Source of the DNA: Azolla caroliniana
Taxonomy: Eukaryota; Polypodiophyta
NCBI GenBank assembly: GCA_043228905.1
Contig: JBHGNT010000003.1
Span: 1,240,001 to 1,304,000, forward strand
DNA length: 64,000 nt
Reading direction: 5' to 3'
Of the stretch, positions 23,684 through 34,781 are shown piece by piece. A program made the position numbers and the translations under genes. Positions within the stretch are counted from its first letter, which is position 1, and each line of letters opens with the position of its first letter. The notes under the pieces are model-generated. The model was given only the letters and a program-made list of their open reading frames with translations, was not told the DNA's origin and did not search any database.

Positions 23684-24979
23684 ATGGCTCGCCTAAAAGA
23701 AGAAGCTTCCAAGCAGATGGCCGAGATAAGGGCCCAGGCCAACCAAAGGATACACGAGCAACACGAAGCATTGGGCCGGGTACAAGCGTAAGTCGTGGCC
23801 AAGGAAGCCGAACTCAAAAGCAAGCTGGAGGAATACGCAGCCACAGTAGTGAAGAAAGAGACGGAGGTTCTAGACCTACAGGCCGCGCTCGACAATGCCC
23901 ACGACTGGAACCAGCGGTAGGAGGAAAGAAATCGCGAACGGGAGGAGAGGATGAACACGGAGAATGCCGAGCTGCAGAGTCAGCGTACGACCCTTAAAGA
24001 GATGGCTGACGAGTTTTTCATCAAGTGCAAGCTACTTTCCGAGCAAAAAGAGGCCTTATCAGATTCCTACTTCTCCCTACAAGAAGAGAGAATCGTTGAA
24101 CGGGAACAAATCTGGGCCACGTGTCAGAAAGAACGGGAGCAGGCCACCGAAGAACTCACGAAGCGTTACGAGCAGGCTCTCCAGCTCATAACCGCGGATG
24201 CAAAGAACAGTCAGACCATCTATGAGCTAAAGACACAGAAGATTCAGGCCGAGGTCGACGGCTTAAAACAGGAATTAGCAACCATCCGAGCACAGCCCGG
24301 CATGGATGAGACACGCATCCGCATACTGCTCGAGAAACAGCGCCAGCACCTCACCAAAAAGGTCGAGGAAACATTAAGTCACGCAGGAGACGAATGGGCA
24401 GCCCAAGCTGCTGGATTGCATATTTTACGCGCCGACGCTGAGAACCGACGGAAGGAGGGCCGCGACTTTTACAAAATGGACAAAGCCAGCATTCAAAATC
24501 TGCGTGTAGATTTAACCGAGGATTACCAGTCCTTGGCAAAATCTCACACTGCGGCAATCGAGCAAATAATGGAGGACTTCAATGACGGTCAGATGTTGTT
24601 TCGCTTGGAAGCAGAAGCCTTCGAACGAGAATGACTCGCTGCCATCCCCACCAGCCCTCCAACGGCCACAGAGCAGAAAGAAGAACCTCCCAGCGAGGAG
24701 ATCACGAACACGGCACAAGAGGAACTTGCCTCGACCAACGGACATCCCATGGACGTCCACACGGTACCAGAGCCTGTCGAAGGAGAGGCCAGCGCCCACG
24801 AACCCACACCCCCACCAGAAGAATCGACCGCACCCGAGGCGAACGGCCGAGAAGATATGCCACCCTCGAACCAAAATCAACCCCCCGCACCAACAGTCCA
24901 ACCAGACCACCCTGCCGCCACCCCGGACCCCGAAAGCATTTTTGAAACGAGTATCACGCCTAAAAGGCCATTTTTGTAA
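23684..24979 (+). pseudogene. Coiled-coil ORF of the non-autonomous LTR element, three stops
   Basis: One frame of 432 codons runs from ATG 23684 to the stop at 24977, broken by TAA 23789, TAG 23918 and TGA 24632. It is also open upstream towards the left LTR. About the first 315 residues are almost all helical and rich in Glu, Lys, Gln and Ala (KEEASKQMAEIRAQANQRI, EREQATEELTKRYEQALQ), a long coiled coil. The tail (about residue 317 on) is Pro/Glu/Thr-rich. No zinc knuckle, capsid motif or catalytic motif is seen. It may be a divergent gag-like protein or a captured host coding sequence. Confidence 0.7.
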
Positions 24980-25043
24980 TATTGTTAGCATTTTGAAGGT
25001 TGTGGGTCCGACGGACAAGGTCCTGTCCCATGGGCGTGCCGGG

Positions 25044-25495
25044 TGTTGTCCAGAGGACAGAAATGTAAAATTAGGAAACTAGCAGACGTTGAGTGAGTAT
25101 CACGGGCCACCAAGGGCTCGGCTGTGTGTAAGGGGAAAAGTTATTTAAACGAGGAATAGTACCTCAAAAAGGGGGAGAAGAAAATTATAGGCGGAAGCAC
25201 TAGCTTAGTCATTCGAATTAGATAAACTTGTAAGGTCACCAACCATAGGCCGTGTTCTGTAATCCTTTCTGCCATAGTAATACATCTTATTTGTGCCTAT
25301 TTTGGTTGCATGATTCTGTGTTTCAATCTATACCTATGAGTTTCACGTCACCATGTCTATCAAAACCTCGCTAGTGTTTTCTCTTTGAACCCTGTATCTC
25401 TCTCGACGCCTCTGTACGAGCCTTCACGTACCACGCCCTTGAAGACCGATAGTCGCAGATCTATCGAAGGTGTTCGCCCAAAGGAACGGGTAACA
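25044..25495 (+). repeat. Right LTR of the non-autonomous element
   Basis: 452 bp, followed directly by the GCAGA duplication. Confidence 0.95.
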
Positions 25496-25500
25496 GCAGA

Positions 25501-26270
25501 GGCCTATTCCAGTTCAACAGGATGCCATTTGGCTTGTCCGATGCAGGCAACACATTTGAACGGATGGCAAATTCAATCTTCGCAGACCTGATCGCTGACG
25601 GCACAATGTTCATATACCTAGATGACATTCTAATTCATACTTCCACATGGCCACAACATATTCAGGTATTACAATCAATTCTACAACGAATACAACAACA
25701 CAATTTGAATTACAGTGGAAAAAATGTAGATGGGGTAGCACACAACTAAAGTTTTTGGGCTACATAATTTATGTCGAAGGCTTATAGATGGACCCAAAGA
25801 AGACCGAGGTCGTGACTAATTTTCCCCGACCAACCACAGTCAAGTCCTTGCAGTGTTTCTTAGGCATGGCGACTTTTTCACTCAGATTCATTCTGAATAT
25901 GGCCACCATAATAGCACCCCTACGACACCTATTGCGAAAAGGCTCCAAATTTGAGTGGACAACAGAATGTGAGAACAGCTTCATCCAATTAAAAAATACA
26001 CTACACCAAGCAGGTCAGTTGGCTCACCCAGATTTCTCACGCCCCTTTCTTTTGCAGATAGACGCATCCAATCATGGCTTGGAAGCCGTCCTACAACAAA
26101 CGCCCAATTGCCTATATAAGTCGATCCCTTATTCCTGCAGAAAAGAATTACTCCACAATAGAAAAGGAATGGTTAGCAATCGTATGGGCTTTCACAAAGT
26201 TCCATCCCTATTTACACGACACCCACGTCAACGTCGAAACAGACCACCAACCCCTAGTCCATCTAATTAA
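25501..26270 (+). pseudogene. Gypsy-A C-terminal RT and start of RNase H
   Basis: RT resumes with NRMPFGLSDAGNTFERM and the catalytic YLDDILIHTS, then a frame change and a TAG at 25786 (after GYIIYVEGL). Next come KTEVVTNFPRPTTVKSLQCF, LGMATFSLRFI and QLAHPDFSRPFLLQIDASN, the start of RNase H. A further frameshift near 26075 moves the rest to the frame of the next entry. Confidence 0.88.
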
Positions 26271-27880
26271 CAAGCCACACCCACCAAGTCGCCTATTAAG
26301 ATGGGCAATGGTTTTACAGGAGTATCGGTACACATTAACTTATAAAAAAGGAGTCCAAAATGTGATCACCGATGGGTTGTCAAGAGTAGAAACACAATGT
26401 GTTCAATTCAACCCTACAATAGTCCAATTACCCACAACGATGGCCCAAATAGCAGCCCTACAACAAGCCGACGAACAAATACGACAAATCACCCATGACA
26501 TCCAATTGACAACAAGCAAAAAGGTACACAACCATTTCCAATTGCAAAACAATGTCTTATACTTTATACAAACAGGGAAAGAGCCACGAATCTACATATC
26601 ACAAAGCTTGAGGAATTTATATATGCAATTTTTTCACGATCATCCGATGTCTCGCCACCTTGGATTCCACAAGGTGTTGGACAAGATCCGTCTCCGATAT
26701 TATTGGCTGCAAATGCGTACAACGATCATAGCCTACATCAAACAATGTCACTCATGTCAACAAATTAAGCCACCCCATTCCAATGATGGCCTACTCCAAC
26801 CTATTATTGTTTCTAAACCCTTTGAATTAATCGGATGGGATATCATCGGCCCGTTTCCCGAATCCCAGGTAGGAAACAGGTATATCTTAGTCATATCTGA
26901 ATACTTGACGTGATGGACCGAAACCGCCGCAATTCCGGATACACGAGTTGTCACCATAGCAACGAAGCTGATGGAGCGGATCATTTTCCCACATGGCTAT
27001 CCAGCTGCATCCTATCAGATCAAGGACCACAATTTAGCGGAGAAGTATTGCAAGCATTAGCCACACAATTAGGCATTCAACAAATATTCACCTCCCCATA
27101 TCATCCCCAAACGAACGGATGAACAAGACGATTAAACAACAACTTACCGCATTCATCGATCCACTACACACAACGTGGGACTTGATCCTACCCTTCATCA
27201 CACATGCATATAACACTTCGGTGCAGGCCTCGACTCGAATAAGTCCTTTCAGAGCACTATATGGAAGAGACCCTCGTTTACCCCCCGACATAAAGGTGGA
27301 TCTGCCCAAAAAACATACTCGAACCGATGCAATGGATTGGTGGTTGCACTTGTAACAGGTCCAACCTATCTTACGGATGAGCATACACAAGAATCTACCA
27401 TTGGCTCAGTCACGACAAAAACGGTGTTATGATAAGGGCCGTCGAGTAGTAGAGTACACAACCGGAGCAAAGGTCCTAGTCTATTTCCCAATCCGGCGAC
27501 AAGGACTCAGTGAATCAATGATGCATCGATGGATTGGCCCTTTTACGGTCATCCGTTCAATGAGGGCCAACACCTATTCCCTTCGTCGAGATGCTAATGG
27601 ATGGATTACCTATGCGCACGTGATACGGATGAAGCCATATATGCTCCAATCCACAACTCACGCAACACAAGAAGAAGAAACTCACCATGATGTCCCCTAC
27701 ACAGAGGACTCAGGAAACCCTTCAATCGCAGCCAGCCAACAAGACAAAGCAGAGCCGCCATCACACACGAGCAAGCGAGACGCGTTCTGCCATGGCAACG
27801 CGATGGAGGTAGCTCCCACAGTAAAGGAGCAGAGATGCCATCAGACACAGTCGACATGCTCAGATTTTTTGAAGGGGGGA
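26074..27880 (+). pseudogene. Gypsy-A RNase H and integrase
   Basis: RNase H: PIAYISRSLIPAEKNYSTIE and VETDHQPLVHL. Integrase: zinc domain with CHSCQQIK, core with GWDIIGPFPES, NRYILVISEYLT and SPYHPQTNG. The C-terminal part has WDLILPFITHAYNTSVQAST and GLSESMMHRWIGPFTVIR, a GPY/F-type module. Breaks include TGA 26911, frameshifts around 26960-27120 and TAA 27353. No chromodomain is seen after GPY/F. The RNase H and integrase style is closer to animal-type Gypsy elements than to plant chromoviruses or Tat/Athila. Confidence 0.85.
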
Positions 27881-27882
27881 GT

Positions 27883-28124
27883 TGTGCAGTCACGTGGTAA
27901 AATCATAGGCTAAAACCCCTCACCTAACCCAAGTGGCTATAACCAGGGTTAGGGGAGTTAGACCTTGAGTTAGTTAGTTATGCTATAGTTAGTAAAAGGT
28001 TAGTTAGAGGAAAGTAACTAGAAGTGTGCAAAGATAACCGAATGGATCTTGGAATGTATTACCAAGTTGTATAAAAGCATTTAGATGGAATGGAAATGAG
28101 GATAGAGTTTTGAGGCATTTTACA
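27883..28124 (+). repeat. Gypsy-A right (3') LTR
   Basis: 242 bp, preceded by GAAGGGGGGAGT and ending TTTTACA, then ATAT. Confidence 0.93.
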
Positions 28125-28469
28125 ATATATTTGGCTGTCGTTGTGTGACAACTTAGATAAAAAAAGGTGGGGCAATCACTCTCCCCATAAGAGCAAACAA
28201 CTACTTGAAAAAACTTGTTATTTTTCAACAAGCATCAAGATACAACTAGCAAGCATTTGAACACAATTAGCCATAAAAAACAGTAAAAATATGTTTTATT
28301 TGAATTAGGAAGAACAAGATTTTATTTATTAAAATTACAATATCCCATCCCATTGCATTAGATAAGGTACATGAACGGACGAGAGGGAATGATGATACCT
28401 TATCTCTATCGACCTCTTGACTTTGATCTTGAGAATTGGAAAACCTTTCTTGATGTTGATTGATTGATC

Positions 28470-30120
28470 ATTTGATGAATGTATTGTCTTTGTGGCCTAG
28501 ATCATTTGATTCCTTCTTAAATGGGTGTTCAAATAAGACTACATGTGCATGGGAGTGCATCCGATGTGTGACCACCACTTGGCACATACGTGTTAATGTG
28601 TGATGCATGAAAGTCATGTTGTTCATTTGAGTCAACATGTAATGCAATAATATATCACACATATTAAATTTTTTGTAGAAATTGGTTGATATGGAAAGTT
28701 GTGGGTTCAAGTCTCATACATGACACTTACAATACTATTTGAACTTATTTTCCTGAAACCATAAGCTTGTGAGACAAAATGTGTAAATCTTTGGATAATT
28801 TAGATTTCAAATCTATGGTGTGTTATGAAGAACAAGAAAGATCCTTGATACTTTTCACTAGCAATGGGCGCGGTTCGATTTCGGTTTCAAGGCAAAGAAA
28901 CCGAATTGAACCGAAACCAAACCGTTTATTTAAAACAAAAACCAAACCAAACTGTTTATGAACTATCAGTATTGAAACCAAACCATTTAAGAAATAGTTG
29001 AAACCAAACCGAACCATTTAATAAAAAAATAAACCTAACCACTTAAATTAAACTAATTAAACATCTAAATAAACAAAAATACATTAAATTAAATAAGCAT
29101 TTAAGTTAAATTTATTAAATCAATAAAAGAAACTTTAATTGAACCATTAAATTAAATAAACATATAAGTTAAATGAATTAAATCAATAAAAAACCATTAA
29201 TTAAACCATTAAATCAAGAAACTATTAAGGTAAAACAAAAGTTAACCAAAAACATATAAGCCTTTAAACCAAACCTATAAACCTGAATTTTAGAACCAAA
29301 CCGAACTGTTTATCGAAAATCCAAACCAAACCAAACAATTAATTTTTTTTGGAACCAATAAACCATTAAACCATGGCTTAACGGTTCGGTTCGAGCCGAA
29401 ACCGTGCCCATTGCTACTTTTCACTTTAACAAATAACTATATTGATTTTGCAAGACTAAGCTTCAAATTCTATAAAGTTAAGTAATCACATATGAAAAAC
29501 GTAGGGCTCGAGCATTCATTTAGTAAAATGTTGGGCAAATCTCAAATTTATAATTTGGGGCATACTAGGATATTTGCCTATATTGGGGCATGTTTGGAAT
29601 GTTGCCAATCTAGGAAGTTCCTCAACGAGCATTCCGGAAATTTTGCTATCAAATTTAGTTGGGCATGTTTTGAGAAGGAATGATAGATAATCTGGACCCT
29701 TTTTCTTGGTTCAACGAGACCCTTTACACTAGTTCAGTGACAATCAAGATGTGGTGGACGTTGATCCCATTCCAATAATGATTTAGAAATTGGTTACTGT
29801 CTTTGAAAAAAAGGTTTGCAAACATGTAGAAATACACATATTCACAACACTATTTTTGTACATGTAGAAATATATTAAGGACTTCATGGAGGGATGGTGA
29901 CATCGTTGGATGCATATGTGTATGGTGTGGTTCTGGTGAAAAAGAATCATATGTGTCTTTGGATGTATTGTTGTCACACATATTGTTCAATGTTCATCGA
30001 CACATATTGTGAAATGCGTAGAATCCGAATCAATAAAACAAACCACCACGGTTCACAAACAATGACAAGATCTAGTGGGCAAGTGGACAAGAAGTAATAA
30101 ATGATACGACACGAAATAAA
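28470..30120. repeat. P450-cluster upstream block, copy 1
   Basis: Shares long stretches with 35885-36960, 40500-41163 plus 48105-48540, and 51060-52400. Shared anchors include TACATGACACTTACAATAC, ATTTCAAATCTATGGT, GAAAGATCCTTGAT, GTTTGCAAACATGTA and CACACATATTG. It marks one unit of the segmental duplication that produced the P450 array. The MITE at 28859 interrupts it. Confidence 0.8.
28859..29416. mobile_element. hAT-like MITE (558 bp)
   Basis: Perfect 8 bp duplication CTTTTCAC at 28851-28858 and 29417-29424. Terminal inverted repeats begin TAGCAATGGGCGCGGTT at the left and, on the other strand, TAGCAATGGGCACGGTT at the right. The interior is AT-rich, full of AACCAAACC/GGTTTGGTT-type subterminal motifs, and has no transposase. 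TA termini and an 8 bp duplication fit hAT. Confidence 0.9.
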
Positions 30121-30139
30121 TAAAAACAATCGAACACAC

Positions 30140-30541
30140 AAGACTTTTACATGGAAACCCCACATCAAGGAAAAAAGAAGAGGACCCTTAGGGTACCATA
30201 ACTTCCACTATAATTCAGTTTACAACCGGGTACAACCTCCCTAGATATCAATAGCCGTCGATCAAAGCAGATAAAATTCAGGCGCCACAACTCCGGGATA
30301 TTTTTAGTTATTTGAATTTCCGACCACTTCTTTTCTTCTCTTTGTATTCTCACATTTGCAGTTTCCTCTTAAATATAAAGGTCTATCTAGATAAGATTTC
30401 ATGTAAATTGGGGCTATCGTTTGGGCCTACCAAATGGTAACTAATGAAGCCCAAATCTCATTAGGACTTCTTCTCCATGATGAAGGACAACACAACAGAT
30501 TAGACAAGAAGAAGGAGAACTATCGCTACTATTGGTGACAC
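30140..30541 (+). promoter_or_regulatory. Promoter region of P450 gene 1
   Basis: Homologous to 36970-37563 upstream of P450 gene 2, with several indels. A TATA-like TTAAATATAAAG lies at about 30369, some 170 bp before the ATG. The block GGGCCTACCAAATGGTAACTA is shared by both genes. Genes 3 and the 52540 pseudogene lack this proximal block. Confidence 0.6.
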
Positions 30542-32228
30542 ATGGCTATGGTGAGCTTCACCTCCATCATCCCTCTAGAGCTCATTGTTGGGGTTACTCT
30601 GTCTCTACTACTAATAGCAGCACTACAGCAGCTATGGAGACCTTCAAGCCAGAATAATAAGAGCCAGAAAGAGAAGAAACTTCCCTTACCTCCGGGTCGT
30701 TTCGGCCTTCCATTTGTCGGTGAAACCCTAGAGTGTCTCAGAGCTCTAAGGAAAGGGATCCCATGGAAATTCTTGGATGACCACATCTCAGCCTATGGAG
30801 AGACCTTCAAGACGAGCTTATTGGCTTCTCCGACAATAGTCCTCGCTAGCCCGGCAGGTAACAAGGCAGCTTTCTCTAACAGCCACTCCGTGTGGCCCAT
30901 TAGCGTTGTCTCTGTTCTTGGCAATGAATCCCTCATGGGGTGTGTCGGGCATCGTGCCACTCGCATTCGCAACGCGCTCATGCAGTTCTTGCGGCTCGAA
31001 TCCTTGCAAAGATACACGAGCCGTGTCAATCTCATTGCGCTAGCATTCATAAGAGATCGCCTTGAAGGCCAATCTAAGGTTGCTCTCTACCCCTTCATGA
31101 AGAAGCTCATGTTCTCCATAGCTTGTGAGGTTTTCATTGGTATAGGGGACAGAGAAGATCAAGATATGCTCCATCGTCCCTTCGACGCCATGGTGAAAGG
31201 CCTCTTTCAGCTGCCAATCAACATCCCAGGAACAGCATATAGCAAAGGAATCGCAGCTTCCGATGCGATAAGAAAGCAGTTGCAGGTATGGATCGAGGAG
31301 AGAAGGAGGAATATGGCAGCTGGCTTGGTCACTGGACATGAAGACATCCTCTCTGGTTTTCTGGCATTTACGGATGAGCATGGACAACCTTTCTCCGACA
31401 AGCAGGTGAAGGACAACATCCTGGCGTTGCTCTTCGCAGGCCATGATACCAGCACTTCTGTAGCCACCATGACCTGCAAGTATCTTGCATCTAATCCCGA
31501 CATATTGGATGAAGTTTACAGAGGTGTGTCTCATGTCCCCCGCAATCATCTCTTGCGGATGAAATGGTTATCTATCAATTCTTGATCAGAGAACATAAAG
31601 TCTTATGATTTTTTGTATGTGTATTTTGGTGGTGATTGCTCAGAGAACAAGGAGATTGCGGCAAGCAAGACCCCCGGTGAGCTCTTGAATTGGGGAGATA
31701 TACAGAAGATGAAGCTTTCATGGAGAGTGGTTCAGGAATCGATGAGGCTGGTGCCAGCAGCTCAGGGGTCATTCAGAGTGGCACACGAAGACATGAGCTT
31801 CGATGGATTCAGAATCCCCAAATCATGGAAGGTGAGAGAACTCCATGAATCAATAGTGACAACTTCCAGCATGGGAGCTCTAAGCTGATCTGATCCATCA
31901 TGCATTGGTTATATTTTCCTGCACACAGATATCGTGGTCCGTGAACTCCACCAATCGGAACCCGAAGTATTTCCGGGAGCCGGAGACGTTCGATCCGTCA
32001 CGCTTCGAAGGAGCAGGCCCAGCTCCATATACATTCGTCCCATTCGGTGGGGGGCCGAGGATGTGTCCGGGCAACGAGTTTGCACGCATGGAGATTTTGG
32101 CGATCCTCCATCTCTTGGTCACTCATTTCTCGTGGACCCTCGAGGATCCCAACGAACTCATATCAATGAACCCTATGCCCTTCCCTGTGAAGGGACTTCC
32201 AATCCTCCTTGAGCCTCGGATTACATGA
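30542..32228 (+). CDS. Cytochrome P450, CYP85 clan, CYP716-like (gene 1)
   Basis: Three exons: 30542-31523, 31644-31831, 31929-32228, all with GT/AG introns, giving 489 residues, normal for the family. The N-terminal segment [20 protein letters not shown] is a membrane anchor, followed by the Pro-rich hinge [12 protein letters not shown], so it should sit on the endoplasmic reticulum. I-helix oxygen-binding motif AGHDTS, K-helix ESMR, PERF-region [12 protein letters not shown] and heme loop [13 protein letters not shown] with the Cys ligand are all intact. CYP716-type enzymes oxidise triterpenoids or diterpenoids with electrons from a P450 reductase. The substrate cannot be told. Intron 1 (120 bp) contains a stop. 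Downstream, the 3' flank is also repeated in the cluster. Confidence 0.9.
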
Positions 32229-32472
32229 TTCGATTCGCAACCACATTGTGGTTTGAACATTGCAACAACAAGAGTAGCTTCGGTATTCAGAACGAGGAGC
32301 ATGTTATCTTGCACATATCTATTTCTCCAAAGGTTTTATTCAAATTTAGGTTACTTGCAAAATAAGCGGGGTTATGGAATGAATGAAAGAAAATATTATT
32401 GGACTTTAAGGATGTGGGAATCAAATTTCCATGGATCTACCATATAGTTCTCTTATGCCTCAATGATATAAT

Positions 32473-32634
32473 CAAGACTAGATAGTGAAAATGTTGAGGT
32501 ATAGACACGTAAGAGTGTAATAAGCGCAAGACTAGATAGTGAAAATGTTGAGGTATAGACACGTAAGAGTGTAATAAGCGCAAGACTAGATAGTGAAAAT
32601 GTTGAGGTATAGACACGTAAGAGTGTAAGGTATA
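32473..32634. repeat. Three tandem 54 bp units
   Basis: Units starting CAAGACTAGATAGTG at 32473, 32527 and 32581. The third runs into the duplication at the LINE fragment. Confidence 0.95.
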
Positions 32635-33161
32635 GACACGTATGAGGCAAACGATGTTCATGAGGCAATGACAATACATAATGGAAGATTGATATTAGTT
32701 AGTCCTTTCTAGCAACCTCGAAAGCAGGTGCGATCCGTCCAAATTTGGAAAACTATGTCCACAATAACATTATGGGTATTATGGAAATATCGATGTAAAC
32801 GACCTTATGATGGGGTAGACATTCATGTCTCAGATGTGTTGTTTGAGTTATGGGAGAACTTGCTGGCTTTAGTCCGTGGTCAGTATGACAATATGCAAGG
32901 TTCCCCAGATACTATGATCAAGAAAAGGAAAAAGCTTCTTCACTTATGGAAAAAGGTGCCCCTGTTTACAATGGTAGCTCAAGAGCCTCAATTGCAATAT
33001 CGACTTCCATGGACTCTTTGAATATCACAAATGTAAACATCCTCGTATTTTATATCAGTGTATAAAGAAAGTTGTAACCTTCTTGGTAGCTAGGTTCAAG
33101 TTGTAGCCTTCGGGCGTTTTGTTCTTAATACTATTGAAGAAAATCTTATATAAAAAAAAAG
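32629..33161 (+). mobile_element. 5'-truncated LINE 3' end
   Basis: Flanked by AGAGTGTAA (32620-32628, 33162-33170), with an A-rich tail at 33150-33160. ORF 32728-33021 (97 codons) contains ITLWVLWKYRCKRP and LLALVRGQYDNMQGS, matching the C-terminus of the LINE at 41221 (ITLWILWKQRCRRV, VATLKSQYDGLKGG). It is the last part of an L1-type ORF2. Confidence 0.8.
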
Positions 33162-33965
33162 AGAGTGTAACAAGCGCCGTGTTTATGCTCGATTATTATG
33201 AGGTATTTATCGAATAAAAGACCACAAAAACACACACAATGATACAATATAGTTGACACAAGATTTAATGAGGAAAAACCCTCAATGAGGGAAACAACCA
33301 CGGGACAAAGTCTAAAATAATCCACTATCAACAAAGAGGATACAACACAAATACAAGCTCTACCTCTAGATATCCAAGATATGTAGCAAAAATACTACTG
33401 ACAAAGTAGGTACAATAATCCAAAGGTATGATAACTAACTCACAAACATATAAGTGAAAAAGAGGAGAAAAGCAAAATCTGGATGATAAAGCCCATAGTT
33501 TGAAGTGATAAACACGTAGATCTCACGTTGAATAGTGGAGTCAAAGGCAGAAGAGTTGAGCACCAAACTTGTTGTTTTTGTTCTCTCTTATGCACTATCT
33601 CACTCTCCCTTTTTTCTCTCATTTTCTTCTTCTTATACTTCTCAAAGAAAACGATCGTTTTGTGTTGTTTTCCCTCTTTTTTTTCTTTACACACACAAAA
33701 AAAAAAGTTTACATGTACCATTTTCAAGAAATAATAAAAGGGTAACTAAAGAAAGAAACAAAAGGTTCGTTTTGTTTCAGTAGAAGAAAACAAAATGGTG
33801 ACCAGACACATCAACAATCTCCCCCTCTGGTCATACAAGGAGAAGATTGCTTGTATCTCAACTCATCTCCATGCTGGCAAGCTTGGCACATAGCTCAAGC
33901 TTCTCCCTTGGAACCACCTTTGTTAGCATGCCAACAACATTGTCATCTGTATGAACTTCCTCTCG

Positions 33966-34187
33966 CTATAACATCTGCTCCTCGATTGCCAATCGTAACC
34001 AATGATATCTTACATCGATGTGTTTTGTTTGTGAATGATACATTGAATTCTTGCTTAGGTCCATTGCACTTTGACTGTCACAAAAAACCACATAAGTTAA
34101 TTGATTCAAAACCAATTCTAAAAGAAACCTTTTCATCCAAAGCATTTCTTCGCTAACCATCGTGGACAAGGCAACACACTTTTGCAA
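33966..34187 (-). pseudogene. Copia RNase H fragment
   Basis: Contains KCVALSTMVSEEMLWMKRF, FCDSQSAMDLSKN and TKHIDVRYHWLR, the usual Copia RNase H C-terminal motifs. Confidence 0.85.
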
Positions 34188-34199
34188 TTTGGATTGCCA

Positions 34200-34372
34200 T
34201 CATATAGCTCCCCTTGCAAAAGTAAATAAGAAACCAAATGTAAATTTCCTACCATCAAGATCTCCAGCCATGTCGTCAAGATCTCCAACCAAATGCAGAC
34301 ATGGCTGGAGATCTTGATGGTAGGAAATTTACATTTGGTTTCTTATTTACTTTTGCAAGGGGAGCTATATGA
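34200..34372. repeat. Perfect 75 bp inverted repeat (23 bp spacer)
   Basis: Arms 34200-34274 and 34298-34372 are exact reverse complements. The left arm, on the minus strand, encodes Copia RNase H sequence (DMAGDLDGRKFTFGF), so the right arm is an inverted copy of it. A transcript here would fold into a long hairpin. Confidence 0.92.
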
Positions 34373-34630
34373 GGCATAGGGAATCGATGACATCTCATCT
34401 TTTCTCTCCTTGGTAACTGGATAGTATTTCTCACTCAATTTAAAGTGAGTGGCAAGAGGTGTACTTATTGGTTTTGCATGTTGCATGTTGAACCTCCCGA
34501 GGATTCTTTCTATGTACGTTTCTTGTAAAAGCCACACCTTTGATTCTCTATCACGAGTTATTTGCATACCTAAAATGTGCTTAGCATACCCTAAATTGTG
34601 AAGGTCGATGTCGATGTAGGCACAACACAC
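34343..34630 (-). pseudogene. Copia RT C-terminal fragment
   Basis: HNLGYAKHILGMQITRDRES, IERILGRFNMQHAKPISTPL and THFKLSEKYYP match the end of Copia RT. The frame then leaves the family where it enters the inverted repeat. Confidence 0.8.
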
Positions 34631-34724
34631 GTAGATGGGCTTGGATCAAGCTACCAACCGCTCTGATACCATATAAAGAATTACATGATTCTGTGCAGGG
34701 GAAGAGATGTGTATGTGTGTGTGC

Positions 34725-34726
<2 letters not shown>

Positions 34727-34781
<55 letters not shown>
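34727..34781. repeat. (GA)n microsatellite
   Basis: About 27 GA units with one AAGA interruption, inside the LTR of the Copia remnant. Confidence 0.95.

Larger units (their letters stand above)
23126..25495 (+). mobile_element. Non-autonomous LTR retrotransposon with a coiled-coil ORF
   Basis: LTRs at 23126-23579 and 25044-25495 (TGTTGTCC...GGTAACA) and a perfect GCAGA duplication (23121-23125, 25496-25500). Excision restores the Gypsy-A RT frame through RTRRGLFQFNRMPFGLS. The internal region is only about 1.46 kb and has no protease, RT or integrase, so the element must depend on enzymes of another one. Just inside the left LTR is TTTGGCACGCCCAGAC, the likely primer-binding region. I see no clear polypurine tract. 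Confidence 0.92.
7378..28124 (+). mobile_element. Ty3/Gypsy LTR retrotransposon (Gypsy-A), host of four nested insertions
   Basis: LTRs at 7378-7618 and 27883-28124 bracket a gag-pol in the order gag, protease, RT, RNase H, integrase, which is the Ty3/Gypsy order. A polypurine tract (GAAGGGGGGAG) precedes the right LTR. The flanks share ATAT (7374-7377, 28125-28128). Subtracting the insertions at 9026-21506, 21705-22652 and 23126-25500 leaves an element of about 5 kb. The coding region has several frameshifts and stops, so it is dead. RNase H and integrase do not resemble the usual plant chromovirus or Tat/Athila types (see findings). Confidence 0.93.
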
